This document shows positions 35,001 to 46,171 of a stretch of DNA of 64,000 nt, piece by piece. The position numbers were made by a program, and so were the translations under genes. How positions within the stretch are numbered: the first letter of the stretch is position 1; every line of letters begins with the position of its first letter. This DNA is from Epinephelus fuscoguttatus (Eukaryota > Chordata > Actinopteri > Perciformes > Serranidae), in NCBI RefSeq assembly GCF_011397635.1, contig NC_064769.1:12603207-12667206 (forward strand), given 5' to 3'. Below the pieces are notes generated by a model that did no database searches, was not told the DNA's origin, and saw only the letters and a list, made by a program, of their open reading frames with translations.

Positions 35001-38000
35001 CACAACTGTTTGATGGCCAGTATTGTGTGGCACTTGCTGAACAGTGCAATAAGTGTGATGTCCAGCTACTATACTGTACATCCTATCTTTAATCTTCTCT
35101 TCCTGTTGGTTAATTTCAGGGTCAGCTTGGCAGCACTCAGAACAAAGGCCTGATCCCCTGTGTGCTGCTCGTGTTGAAGGAGATGCTGCCCACATACCAT
35201 AAGTGGCGTTATAACACCTATGGCGTCAGAGAGAGGATAGGTAAGGCATCATGACTGAAATGATAGTTGTGGCGGATTTCTTTCAGTCCAGACTGGAGAA
35301 TGAGAGTAAATCTAAATTAACACTGGCTCTGTGTTGCTGCAGGCTGTCTCATTTTGGAGCTGATCCACGCCATACTCAATCTGAGCCCAGAGGGAGAGGA
35401 CCAGGGCAGGTAAGGAAGGATAAGTCTGTTGGGGTTCAAGTGTCTAAACTGTGTCACCTGCACATTTTTCTCTACAACAGTATGTCTACAAACAGTAACC
35501 AGTAACAATTAATCTGCATCAGTTCATTGTCTTAGTCTTTTTTTTCCAAACAAAAATTAAAACATTTTTTCTGGTTTGAGCTTCTCAAATGTGAGAATTT
35601 GCTGCTTAAAAAAAACACATGTATACATATTTGATTGTAAATTGAAAACAGTATTTTTAGCTTTTTGACTGTTGAACAAAGGAGGACATCTGAATGTGTC
35701 AAGTGTTTCCACTATTTTCTGATATTTTATTGACCAAATGATTAATCAATTATGAAATTGATTGTTGGTTGCTGCCTTGATTAATTTATTGCCAGACATT
35801 TGGTTGTTAACTTATTACTCTCTTCTTGGCTGCAGCACTCCCACTCTGCAGTCTCTGTGCATCTACAGCCTGGCAAACACTGAGGCTGGACAGGCAGTCG
35901 TCAATATCATGGGAGTTGGAGTAGACACCATTGATGTGGTCCTTGCTGCACAGCCCAGCAGGTTAACAGACGAGTGTTCATGTCTACTTTATTTTATGTT
36001 TTCATATAGTTATCTCAAAACCTTCCATATTTTTGATGTTCAATTGTCGTATTTTCTTCTTTTTCTCTGATGCTGAGCAGCTGTGGCTCTGAGGGTCCTG
36101 GTCAGATCCTGATCCAGACAGTCAAACTGGCTTTCTCTGTCACCAACAATGTCATCCGTCTGAAGCCGCCGTCTGACGTTGTGTCCCCTCTGGAGCAAGC
36201 CCTGACGCAACATGGTGGCCATGGCAACAACCTCATAGTTGTCTTGGCCAAGTATATTTACCACAAACATGACCCAGCACTGCCTCGCCTCGCAATCCAG
36301 CTGCTCAAAAGGCTTGCCACAGTAAGGACTTTCAATACACGTACAGTATTTGTTGTACATGATGGGTTCGGTGATGTTGATTTTTTTTTTTTTTTTTTTT
36401 TTGTACAACAGCAAATATTCATAATGTTTAACTTAAATTTTGTCTGTAGGTGGCTCCCATGTCAGTCTATGCTTGCCTTGGCAACGATGCAGCAGCCATC
36501 CGGGATGCGTTCCTCACTCGACTGCAAAGCAAGACAGAAGACATGAGGATCAAGGTCATGATCCTTGAGTTCCTCACTGTTGCTGTGGAAACCCAGCCTG
36601 GCCTCATTGAGCTGTTCCTCAACCTGGAAGTCAAAGATGGAAAGGAGGGATCAAAGGTTTGAACTGCAGGGATATGTGTAACAGTAAAAAGATGTGTAGT
36701 TGTTTCTTGCTTCTAAATATCTTCTTTTTTTACCTGTAGGAGTTTCTGCTTGGTGAGTGGAGCTGTCTTCATGTGGTGTTGGACCTGATCGACTCCAAAC
36801 AGCAGGGGAAATATTGGTGTCCCCCGCTGCTCCACCGAGCGGCCCTGGCCTTCCTCCTTGCCCTCTGGCAGGATCGCAGAGATAGTGCCATTTCTGTCCT
36901 ACGCACAAAGTAAGCACATTATCTCAGACAGAATTACTCTGACCAGGAATAATATGTGCAACTGGATGTTTTAGAAAACTGAATAATGGAGTTTGATGAA
37001 TTTATCTCTGCTTCTTTACACAGAGAGAGGTTTTGGGAAAATTTGACAACGCCTCTTTTTGGAACCCTCACTCCACCTTCAGATACCACAGAGGTTTGTT
37101 CTTGTGCTCTTCTTTACACTGCTGTAATGATTGCATGAGTAATTGGATGTCACATATGCTTACTCAAGTATTATATTTTACCCTCAGCCCTGTGTTCTGG
37201 AGACGTGTGCCTTTGTCATGAAAATTATAGGCCTGGAGATCTACTATGTTGTCAGGTAATTTCAGTGTTCCCTTATTTGTCCTGGTATTTACACGTGCTA
37301 ACTTAAATCTCTTGTAATTGATTTTAATTGTGTCTGTGTTGTTGCAGTGGTTCCTTGGAGCAGTCTCTGAAGGATGGGCTTCAGAAGTTTTCCAACGCTC
37401 GGCGATATGAGTACTGGTCCCAGTATGTTAAGTCTCTGGTGTGCCACGTCGCAGAGATGGAGGAGGAAGGCATCTGTTCCTTCCCTGAGACCCAGATGTT
37501 GATCTCTGCCTGGCGGATGCTGCTGATTCTTTCCACCACTCATGTATGTTACAGCAAACACAATCACAGTTATAATGCTTTAGGTGTGCGGCAAAGGTAT
37601 GCCTGATCAGAACTAATTCTAATGACAAGTTCTTTGAGCATCTCGGAAATCAAAAGTGTTTAAATTATATGTTGACTGTTGTTTGTTTGATAAAGACAGA
37701 GCATGCATTTATTCGTGGTGACCCGCCATGATATCGGTCATTTGCTGTCACACATTGAATTTTTATTTTTGGAGCGAGACAATTCGCAGAGCATACTCTG
37801 CAGAAAGGCAAGAGTAGTGAAAGTGAAACTAAACTAAATAAAGCACTCTATTTCTTAGAATAGCGGCGCTCTCACTTTCACATGCATACAGTGTTTTACA
37901 GTTACTAATTTGACCAGATAAACTGTGGAAGTTGAAGCTAACTAAGCTATGCTAAGCCTGGTTAGCTTAAATGATGATCTTAGCAGGTGATTCAAATAGT

Positions 38001-41000
38001 CATAAACATCAAAGTATTTCACTTCATTGGGATTATTTCACCAATATAAACAAGCCTAGGAGAAGAGAACACAGACAGACTAACATCAGTGAATTTGTCA
38101 TGTAACTTTTCCTCTTTGGTAGACATTTGTGCTAAAATTATCTTTTGACATGCTGAAGTCTGATGTTTTTTGCTAGCTACAGACATTTAGTTAGTGTGTC
38201 AGCCCTTGGTTACATATTGTGGCGCCCCTCTCCCATGATTTTCAGAGTATCCTTTTCTATACATACAGATAAATAAGTGATAAAACGACTATTGGCGTCC
38301 AGGCAGGAGAAAGAAATCACTCCTTCTGGCACCTGAAAATCACATCATGTCGTTAATACACGTTGGCGTTTGTATGAATTAAACCTTGTATTTAATGAGG
38401 AGATATCAGGGTGGTATCAGTCTTCTCAGGTAACTCCTGGCAAGAAAATGACTAATCATATAATCAAAAAGTCAAACTATTCCTTTGTTTATTTATAATT
38501 GATTGATTTGTGTAATTGCCCTGCGTTTTTAATTGGCCTGAGAAAATGACAAGTGTTTTCGCTCAAAACCTCCACTGCAGATGGATTCACTGATGTTTGG
38601 TATTTTTTATTTTTCCAGTCCGATGTGATGCAGGTAACAGAGGACTCAACCAAACTGAAGCTTTTCATGGACGTTCTGGATGGAACCAAAGCTGCTGTAA
38701 GTCATAATGGTGTAACATGTTTTCCTGCAATTGAAGTCTTCCCATTTCTTGTTTGACTTCTTTTGCATTTCTCTTCCCTTTATCAGTTTACCTTATAACT
38801 CTTTCTGTCTCTGTCAGCTGACTACACCTATGTCGGTGCCTTGTCTTCGTCTTGGATCCATGATGGCCACTCTGCTACTTGTCCTCCTCAAACAGTGGAA
38901 AAGGTGTGTATTCAGGCATTTGGCAGACAGGGAGAGCTTACAGCTTTTCCTAAATGCCATAGTCAATAATGCACATTTGACATATCTTAAAGGGACAATT
39001 TTTCCTCTTACCTGTAGTGCTATATATCATTCTAGATTGTTTTGGTGTGCATTGCCAAGTGTCAACAATCTTTCTACTCAGTATTTCAACTACAACTGCC
39101 AACTGTATCACTGTGTAGAAGGAAGCGTGCATTGACTGCTAGTTTACCTAGCACCGCTGAGCTAGCTAGCATTACAGATCAGCTGAGGAGGACACTGTTA
39201 GTGTTTACATCTCGCACTGTAACAAGCACGAGCCTGTAGTCCATGAGTAGACATCTCTGCAGCTGATATCTCCAACACTTGGCAGCTCAGACCAAAACCA
39301 TCTAGGTTGATAAATAGCATTACAGGTGGGAGGGAGAATATGTATTTTTGATTTGGGGGTGAACTGTCCCTTTAACTCTTACTTGTTTTATAAAGTCTGT
39401 TGCTGCTCTCTTCCTGTCTCCAGTGTGGTGGCAACAGCTCCTGACATCCTGTCGCCCCTCTCCCTCATCCTGGAGAGCGTCCTGCAAGCTGACCAGCAGA
39501 TGATGGAGAGAACCAAAGCCAAAATCCTCTCCGCACTCATTTCTGTACTGCAGATTCAGGGACTTAACGGTAAGAAGCTCACAAGCCTTCTGTTGTCTGA
39601 GTTTGAATGTAATGTGGCAGTGGTCTGTAGTTCAATCTTTTTTATGTCAACTAGGTGGAGATATTTCCCAGCTGCCCCAGCTGTTGCTGTCTGTGTGTGA
39701 GACGGTAAAAGATGAGGCCCTGGCACTCATTGACAACACTCGTCACATGAGCCAGATGGGAGACATTGCAGAGGACGAGGACAGCATGGAGACAGACTCT
39801 TTCCGCGGCCCACAGAAGGACCAGAGAGATGGGGTGAGCTGAGGCAGGAATGGTGGACAGAAATCTTGTTTTTAGATGTTTTTCACACTTAAAACACCTG
39901 TTTTTGTTCCACACTTCTCCTTCCAAATGAGTCCAAAAGTCAGTCGCATCAAAGCAAATCACTCAACATTTAGCTAGATGTCAAGTGGTTATTCAACAGT
40001 GAGGCACAACTTTGTGGCAGGAGAAGAACCTATTATAAGAATATTTATTAAAGGTGCTATAAGATAAGATAATTATAGTTTGATATTACATATGTTAATT
40101 TCATGCCATTTTTCAGGTGTGTGTGCTAGCACTGCACTTGGCGAAGGAGCTGTGTCGCACTGATGAGGATGGCGAGCACTGGGTCTCAGTGATGAGGAGG
40201 GTTCCGGTCCTCCCCTCGGTGCTCAGTGCTGTTGAGCTCAGCCTGCGATCCAAACACAACCTCTACTTCACTGAGGCAGCACTTCACCTGCTGCTCACAC
40301 TGGCCCGCACTCCTCAGGTAAACAACACTTTTTCTATTAAATTTAGAGGATATTCTGTATTTTTTTTTCTTGCCAGTAAACGCTGTGAAAAGGCCAAAAC
40401 AAGTAGTGTGTTATTCCATCCCTAAATGAGTGAACATAGATGTACATGAACCATCTGTTAATGAGGCTTATCCCGGTTATGATCATGTACGATCAGCAAA
40501 GAGAAATTGTGTTTACATTCCCTGTATATATTAAAAACCAACTTACTGATTACTGCAGTCTTTTGCACAGATGCCTGTGATGTTTACCAAAAAAAAAGAC
40601 AAAGAAAGCCTCAAATCAATTCAAGATGTCAGATGTTGAGGGTGTCTTCATTTTTCCTCCAGGGGGCAGCAGCTGTAGCCGGAGCAGGAGTCATCCAGAC
40701 TATCTGCCTCCCTCTTCTGAGTGTCTACGAGGTGTCTTCAAATGGAGCATCACAGGTGAAAAAAATGAAATGATTTCAGTCCCTATACAGAAACATAGCA
40801 CTGCATGAACATGATACAATAACAGTGTGTGTCCATGTCTCTGAGCAGAGTTTCTCCCGGAAGTCCCAGGACTCCGCCTGCTGGCCGGGGGTGTACCGCC
40901 TCTGCATGTCTTTAATGGAGAGTCTGCTCAAGACTCTGCGTTACAACTTCATCAATGAAGCCCTGGACTTTGTCGGAGTACATCAAGAACGCATATTACA

Positions 41001-44000
41001 GGTATGACTGTAATAAAAGTTTTATTATTGTGGTAAAGCGTTCTAAACACATCGCAAAGACTACAGCCAACGACCAACCAGCACAGATGTTCTGCGCCTG
41101 CGTGAGACAAAATAACTCTCCATACCAGCAGGTGGTGGTAATCTGTATTTGTCATTCAAAAACAGAAATCAGGACAGATTCAAGATTCTAGTTAGCCAGT
41201 TAGCACATTAACATCACTACCTGATGTTGAAACAACAAAGAGTGTTTACCATACACAAGTGAATAACAACACAAACAGTTAAGAACCGTTTCTTTTTTAG
41301 AGCTCAATGGCTAAAAATATTATCTTACCTAATGTAACAAGTTCATTTCAGTCTCACTCCCTCCCTTGTGCACTGAGTTGAACTGTCAATCAGAGTTATT
41401 TCATTCACTGATGGGCTCCGCCAGGTGCAATGCTGAATCTGCATTAAAAAAGAAAAAGCCAACAAGGGCTAATTACAGCCAGTTGTGCGGGACACACTGC
41501 CAAAATTAGGGTGGCTGCTCACCAATGGCCTGACGTTGACAAATGGCCAGCCGTTGTCTTGGTGTGTCGGGGCCATTTATTCCCTAGATCCCATATAGAA
41601 GTTATTCAGCCAGTTTTGTCCAAGCAGTCCAAACACACAATGTTATTCAGTGAAATATCACTTCTTGTGGAAATTACACTTTACTACTGTAAAAGACAAA
41701 GGAAACCACCAAATATTCACAGTTTGGACAATATCAGAACCCATAGGCTGTCATCTGATGACAGTAAAGCCTCTGGGGGCGAGGGCTAATATTTTAGGCT
41801 GATCCAGTGCAGCCAGCAGATATCAGGGCTAAGACTTCCTCCTCTGTGTGCCGCTCATTTAGGCTTATCTCAATAAACTGATATCTGTATATGAATGCAA
41901 ATAAATACATGTTAAAAAGCAAATAAAAAGCTAAATTGTCATCACACTGAATTACATTTCAGCCAGTCCGATCTGCCTCTCCACACAGACTGTTCAAACA
42001 TGATTGTTCAATACTACTACAAACGGACACCAGACCACTTTCAGTATCAAAATCTTGGCCCATCGCCTTCATGTTCTGCATACACATCTGTTTTTAGAGA
42101 TTACATTTTAGGAACTGGAATTTGTGTTTTTCTTCTACACTTTATTCTTTTGCATTTGATGTAAGGAGGCAGATCAAGACAATCAAGATTTTAAAAATGA
42201 ATTTGCCATCATATTTACAGAAATTAACTTGCTATAAGTTCCATCTGCAGTATGTTAAAAGAAAAAGCACATTAGGATCTGTAGTATAACTAGTCTTGCT
42301 CACCAGACCTTTCTCAAGAAAAGGAAGATCTGGCTGCGCCGACTCTAACTTTAAGATTGGAGGAAAAAACGCCCCAGCTGCTTGTATTTCTTTCAATCAA
42401 TCACAATCGTTCTTGGCGGTGCCACAGCAACGGTGCGCTTGCAAAAATATTGCCGGGGGGAACAGGTTTTGGTGTAACACGCCCACAAAAATATCGCCTA
42501 CAGGACGCGAACCATGACAGAAAAATGGCTACATCCCCGCAAGATCAAACACCGCAAAAGTTAGTAAAGGACGTGTTGAAAACTGCAACCGGAGGTGGTA
42601 GGGCGGGACTTCAGCGGGTGGCTCGTTCCGCCCAATGAGAGGCTGATCTATGCAGCGAACTTCCACCCACTCAGACTATAGTGTAACTAATCTTTATGTT
42701 TACCTTTTCTGTCCCGCTCAGTGTCTGAATGCAGTGCGAACAGTGCAGAGCCTGGCGTGTTTGGACGAGGCGGATCACACAGTCGGTTTCTTGCTGCAGC
42801 TATCAAGCTTCTGTAAAGAGTGGCAGTTTCACCTGCCCAAACTGCTCAGAGACGTTCAGGCAAGTCCAGAGAAAAGCTCCACATCAGCAGAGATAACACT
42901 GCTGCTCCACTGGTGCAATGACACTTCAGTATTCAGTTAGTCACTAGGTTTCTTTCTGTCTCCTCTCTGCAGGTAAACCTGTGTTATCTGTGCCAGACCT
43001 GCACCTATCTGCTTCACAGCAAGAAGATGCTTCATCACTACCTCCAGGTCAGAAACCAGTGAATCGTCTGCCTTCATGTGATTTGATAATGACAGCTCAC
43101 AAGAGTTGTGATCAGAAGCACCCGAGAAGACTTTACTGCCACAAGAGTCGACTAAAAATGTTTTGATGATGTTTATTTATTCATATGAATAATGGCTGTG
43201 TTTTTTGTCTCTTTTTAGGCCAAAAATGGTGAAGCGTTGCCCCCTGGTCCCCTTCCCAGGACACAGCGGGCCCCCCAGACCCCGTCTAAAGAGGCAGCAG
43301 GTGGAGGGGAGAGAGAGGAAGCCGAGCAGAAGGCCCTGCTGGCTGTGCAGTGCAGTCTTTTGAAGATCCTCAGCAAAACCTTGGCAACTCTGCAGCACTT
43401 CACTCCAGACTGCTGCCAAATCCTCCTGGACCAGGTCAGCCTGCTTATTCTGCTGTAATGGTGCTCCACAGTTAGTTGAATTAATATTTTTTATCCAGAT
43501 TTATTAGCATATTTCCATGAGCATCATTATAAGAAACCATGCCACATGTTGACATTTATGTTCCTGTCCTCCCATCAGAGTATGGACTTGGCAGAGTATC
43601 GAACCCTGTTTGTGCTCAGCTTCACAACTCCGGCGTTTGACCCTGACGTGGCTCCGTCATTTGGGACCCTGCTGGCCACCATCAACGTGGCCCTGAGCAT
43701 GTTGAGCGAGGTAACTTTCAATGTAATCATGAATAATTTCAGCTACAGTCAACACACAGCAGATACCTGATTGTCTTGGTGCTGTTTGTTCATAGATGGA
43801 GAAGAAGAAAGAGCCAGTGTCCTTAAGCATCGCCTCATTGGCCTCATCAGAGGAGATCCAAGCTCTCAAGTGAGTACATCTGCCTCCTACCACTTCAAGT
43901 ATTATTACATTTAGTTGCGTTTTTGCTACAAGTTAAATGAGAAGATTGATGCCATTCTGATGTGTCCGCCAAATATGAAGCTACACTTAGCTGCCAGATA

Positions 44001-44914
44001 TCTTAGCTTGGAATAAAGGGGGAAATGGCTATCCTGTCTCTGTTCCAAGGTAACAAAATCAGATCTAAGCTCACCAATAAACATCTCATTTGTTTAATGC
44101 ATACAAAGATTTTATTTTTAAACAGAGCCAGGCCTAGCTGTTTCCCTGTTTACAGTCTTTATGCTAAGCTAACAGGCTGTAGCTTCATATAGACAAATAC
44201 AAGATATATCCAAGTATTCATTTTACTTTTTGTTTTGTTTAGAGAATTGAAATATTTTTTTTATTGAGAACTTGTTTGTGTTTCTTTAGGTCACTGCTGA
44301 TGTTCACCATGGAGAACTGTTTCTACGTGTTGATCTCTCAGGCTGTTAGGTGTCTCAAAGATCCCTCCATCCTCCCTCGAGACAAACAGAGGCTCAAACA
44401 GGAGCTCAGCTCTGAGCTGGTGAGACTTCACATCTGTCTTCAAGTGTCGTCTCCAATTGAAGACGATTTTAATTTGTCGCATTGAATCCATAACAATACT
44501 TTAAATTAATTACATTTCATTGAATTAGATTGAATAAAATTGACAAAGTTTACAAAGTCTGCTGGCAATGGAAAAGGAGTGTATCTGCTGTTTTTAACTA
44601 GTTTTCCTGTGTTTAATAATCCTGTATACATGCGCTAAGTTTGAAAAAGGGTATAAGAGAAAAACAAAATAACCCCAGCCTTAACCGTACAGTACACTTA
44701 GTGAATATGATCTTTTCCTCTCTTCACCCCCCAGAGCACTCTTCTCTCAAGCCTTTCCCGCCACTTCCGCAGGGGCTCTCCATCATCTCCGGCCAGCGGC
44801 ATCCTCCCCTCCACCCAATCCAAACCACCCACACCAGGCTCCAAGGCAAGCCATGAAGGTCAGGAGCCGTTCATCCAGCTCGTTCAGGCTTTCGTCAGAC
44901 TTGTGCAAAGATAG
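25843..44914 (+). CDS. nup188: Nuclear pore complex protein Nup188
   Basis: Forty-three coding exons sum to 5256 nt (1751 aa; human 1749). Exons: 25843-25883, 27362-27416, 27710-27783, 27873-27957, 28069-28149, 28429-28473, 28588-28680, 28803-28922, 29061-29272, 29676-29790, 29941-30141, 31091-31171, 31267-31359, 31850-31969, 32099-32225, 32811-32969, 33377-33503, 33609-33696, 34676-34752, 34864-34978, 35120-35240, 35343-35409, 35836-35961, 36081-36321, 36450-36656, 36740-36909, 37024-37093, 37188-37255, 37348-37543, 38619-38696, 38818-38903, 39424-39569, 39655-39833, 40117-40317, 40663-40755, 40849-41001, 42722-42859, 42973-43047, 43219-43434, 43579-43710, 43796-43869, 44290-44419, 44735-44914. 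The protein is an alpha-helical scaffold of the pore inner ring that works with Nup93. Recognisable blocks include LQCYLQEDYRGTRDS, MFKEQGFG, TFGDIPHH, KYIYHKHDPALPRLAIQLLK, GNDAAAIRDAFLTRLQSK and the C-terminal FIQLVQAFVRLVQR. All junctions keep frame; no break seen. One intron (42860-42972) is GC-AG. The only coding region uncertain to me is the exact start, chosen because MAETKMAESELSV joins in frame to RELWTILLGRSALRE. Confidence 0.98.
26758..27156. repeat. Interspersed repeat in nup188 intron 1
   Basis: Begins AGGGGTGGAAATCACCAGTGGCCCCCTTGATACCATGG and ends GTGATGTATCGATTTTTTTCCCGCCCC, which I recognise as the two ends of a common fish element; the GGGGTGG start and CGCCCC end are roughly complementary. 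No ORF. Confidence 0.65.
31402..31789. mobile_element. hAT-like non-autonomous element in nup188 intron 13
   Basis: TAGGGATGCACCAATT at 31402 and GATCGGTGCATCCTTG ending 31789 are imperfect inverted termini of the AGGGATGCACCGAT type seen in hAT elements. About 388 bp, noncoding. Confidence 0.7.
31979..32034. repeat. (CA)n(TA)n(CA)n microsatellite in nup188 intron 14
   Basis: Compound dinucleotide repeat starting about 10 bp after the exon 14 donor in a 129-bp intron. Confidence 0.95.
36381..36402 (+). repeat. Poly-T tract in nup188 intron 24
   Basis: Twenty-two T residues about 48 bp upstream of the exon 25 acceptor in a 128-bp intron. Confidence 0.9.
38987..39375. mobile_element. MITE in nup188 intron 31 (389 bp)
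   Basis: TTAAAGGGAC at 38987-38996 and GTCCCTTTAA at 39366-39375 are exact inverted termini. Longer imperfect pairing continues inward (CTTACCTGTAGTGCTATATATCATTCTAG against GTTGATAAATAGCATTACAGGTGGGAGG). The same family starts at 63342. Confidence 0.85.
42281..42690. repeat. Probable interspersed repeat in nup188 intron 36
   Basis: A GC-richer block beginning near AACTAGTCTTGCTCACCAGACC, unlike the AT-rich intron around it, ending shortly before the exon 37 acceptor. It recalls a fish repeat with the string TCTGGTGAGCAAGACTA on the other strand. Borders are uncertain. Confidence 0.4.
42860..42972 (+). other. GC-AG intron of nup188 (intron 37)
   Basis: Exon 37 ends GACGTTCAG and the intron begins GCAAGT; exon 38 begins after CTCTCTGCAG with GTAAACCTG. 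The codons across the junction read D-V-Q-V-N-L, matching the family, and no GT donor nearby keeps the frame. CAG|GCAAGT is the usual strong context of GC donors. Confidence 0.9.
43973..44190. mobile_element. MITE, dispersed family A, in nup188 intron 41
   Basis: ATATGAAGCTACA at 43973-43985 and TGTAGCTTCATAT at 44178-44190 are perfect 13-bp inverted termini of a 218-bp element. The right part contains GCTGTTTCCCTGTTTACAGTC and ATGCTAAGCTAAC, shared with copies at 16340-16430 and 46370-46450. Confidence 0.85.
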
Positions 44915-46025
44915 ATGTAGATTTCCTTTAATACGAACACTCACTATTGTTTTACAAGGCCAACATGGTTTCTGTACCTCCAGTAGTACGATCAGAAAAA
45001 AAAAAAAAAATCATTTTTACATATACAGTATTGCAGTAGTTTAAATAGCACAAATTTGTGACCTGGAGTGAGTGTGTGTGTGTTATTCTATTATGATTGG
45101 AGCCATTATCTGTTAAACATTTCATTTTGCCAAAACTGCTGTCGTAACTAAATTTGACACGACCACAACCAAAGTGTTTACTTTTAAAGGCCAACGAGAG
45201 GCTGCCTGATTGTCAACAATGAACATGTATAATGAAGAGATCTGTGTCTGCAGAGATCTTGGTGCTACTAAACATCAGTCACTGACTGTGTTTTATCTTT
45301 CCAAGGCCTAGTTTTATAGGTCACTTCTATGATACATAAAGACCAGACATGTTTCAAGTGCTACTTAAAAAAATTAGACCTTTTTAAATATAATCTTTTC
45401 ATGTATATTAACTAAATGTAGTAGAAAAGCTTATTCTGTAAAGCGCCATTGTATCTTTTCTAACTCTTCATTTCCACTAAATCTTGATCTGACCTTTGGT
45501 ATTTTCTTATCTGTGCTCATCCATGTACACACTTTGAAGCAGCTAAGATTTGTACTTAAAAAAATGTATATGCTAATAAAGGGACTTTTGTACCACAGTT
45601 TGGTTTCATCATTAAATTCTTTTCTTTACTGCATTTGCACATAATTCCTTGAACACATGGTAGACCTGAACCATCCTATACATAAACTGACCAATAAAAA
45701 TGAAAAGGTAAAAACAATAATTCAGTAATAAAATACACTTTCATATTCTTATATGCATCATATAAAAAGAATAAAAGGAAAAATATTTAAATTGCAGGAA
45801 TTACTATTTACAAAGCATTTCTTTTAAAAGAAAGAAAAAACTTTTACAACTTCAGTACCTAAAATCAAATTAAAGGCAGGTCATGTGCAAGTATAGTACA
45901 AAAAGGCTTTGATATCAGGAGAATAAGGTGACAGTTGTACAGCAGGACAGAAAGCCGGGATCAGGCCTGATGAACATTAGGTAGCTACATTATCAAAAGC
46001 AGTGTGGGGCATTGAAACAGCAGGT
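44915..46025. other. Tail-to-tail 3' region, nup188 and cdk5rap2
   Basis: Only 1.1 kb separates the nup188 stop (44914) from the proposed cdk5rap2 stop (46026). The nup188 signal AATAAA is at 45575-45580. I saw no AATAAA for the minus-strand transcript between 46026 and 45600, so its 3' end is unknown and may overlap that of nup188. Confidence 0.65.
45575..45580 (+). terminator. nup188 polyadenylation signal
   Basis: AATAAA 661 bp past the stop, followed 20-30 bp later by a T/G-rich stretch (CACAGTTTGGTTTCATC), the usual downstream element. Confidence 0.75.
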
Positions 46026-46171
46026 TTAGTAGCTGCAGTGTAAAGAGGTCTCACTGTTGCGATCCTCTGAGGATTCAGAGTGTCGGTCTGCAGCCTCTCG
46101 AGAAACAGGGACACTTATCTGCTCGGGCTGAGGGTCTGTAGTGTCCCCTACTGGCCATTGACTGGGACCTC
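46026..46171 (-). other. cdk5rap2: Proposed last coding exon of cdk5rap2
   Basis: On the minus strand a strong acceptor (TGTTTTCTGTTTCAG) at 46172 is followed by an open stretch of 47 codons rich in Ser, Glu and Asp, ending NSETSLHCSY and TAA at 46026. It starts with two bases that complete a Gly codon from exon 53568-53514, whose donor is GAAG|GTCAGT. Phase fits exactly. The alternative is that transcription ends near 53.5 kb: reading on through that donor from an acceptor at 53538 gives 20 codons to a TGA at 53475. Confidence 0.65.

Noticed and set aside
42296-42638. Plus-strand ORFs in nup188 intron 36
   Set aside because: They fall in a block that looks like an interspersed repeat and do not connect in frame to flanking exons.
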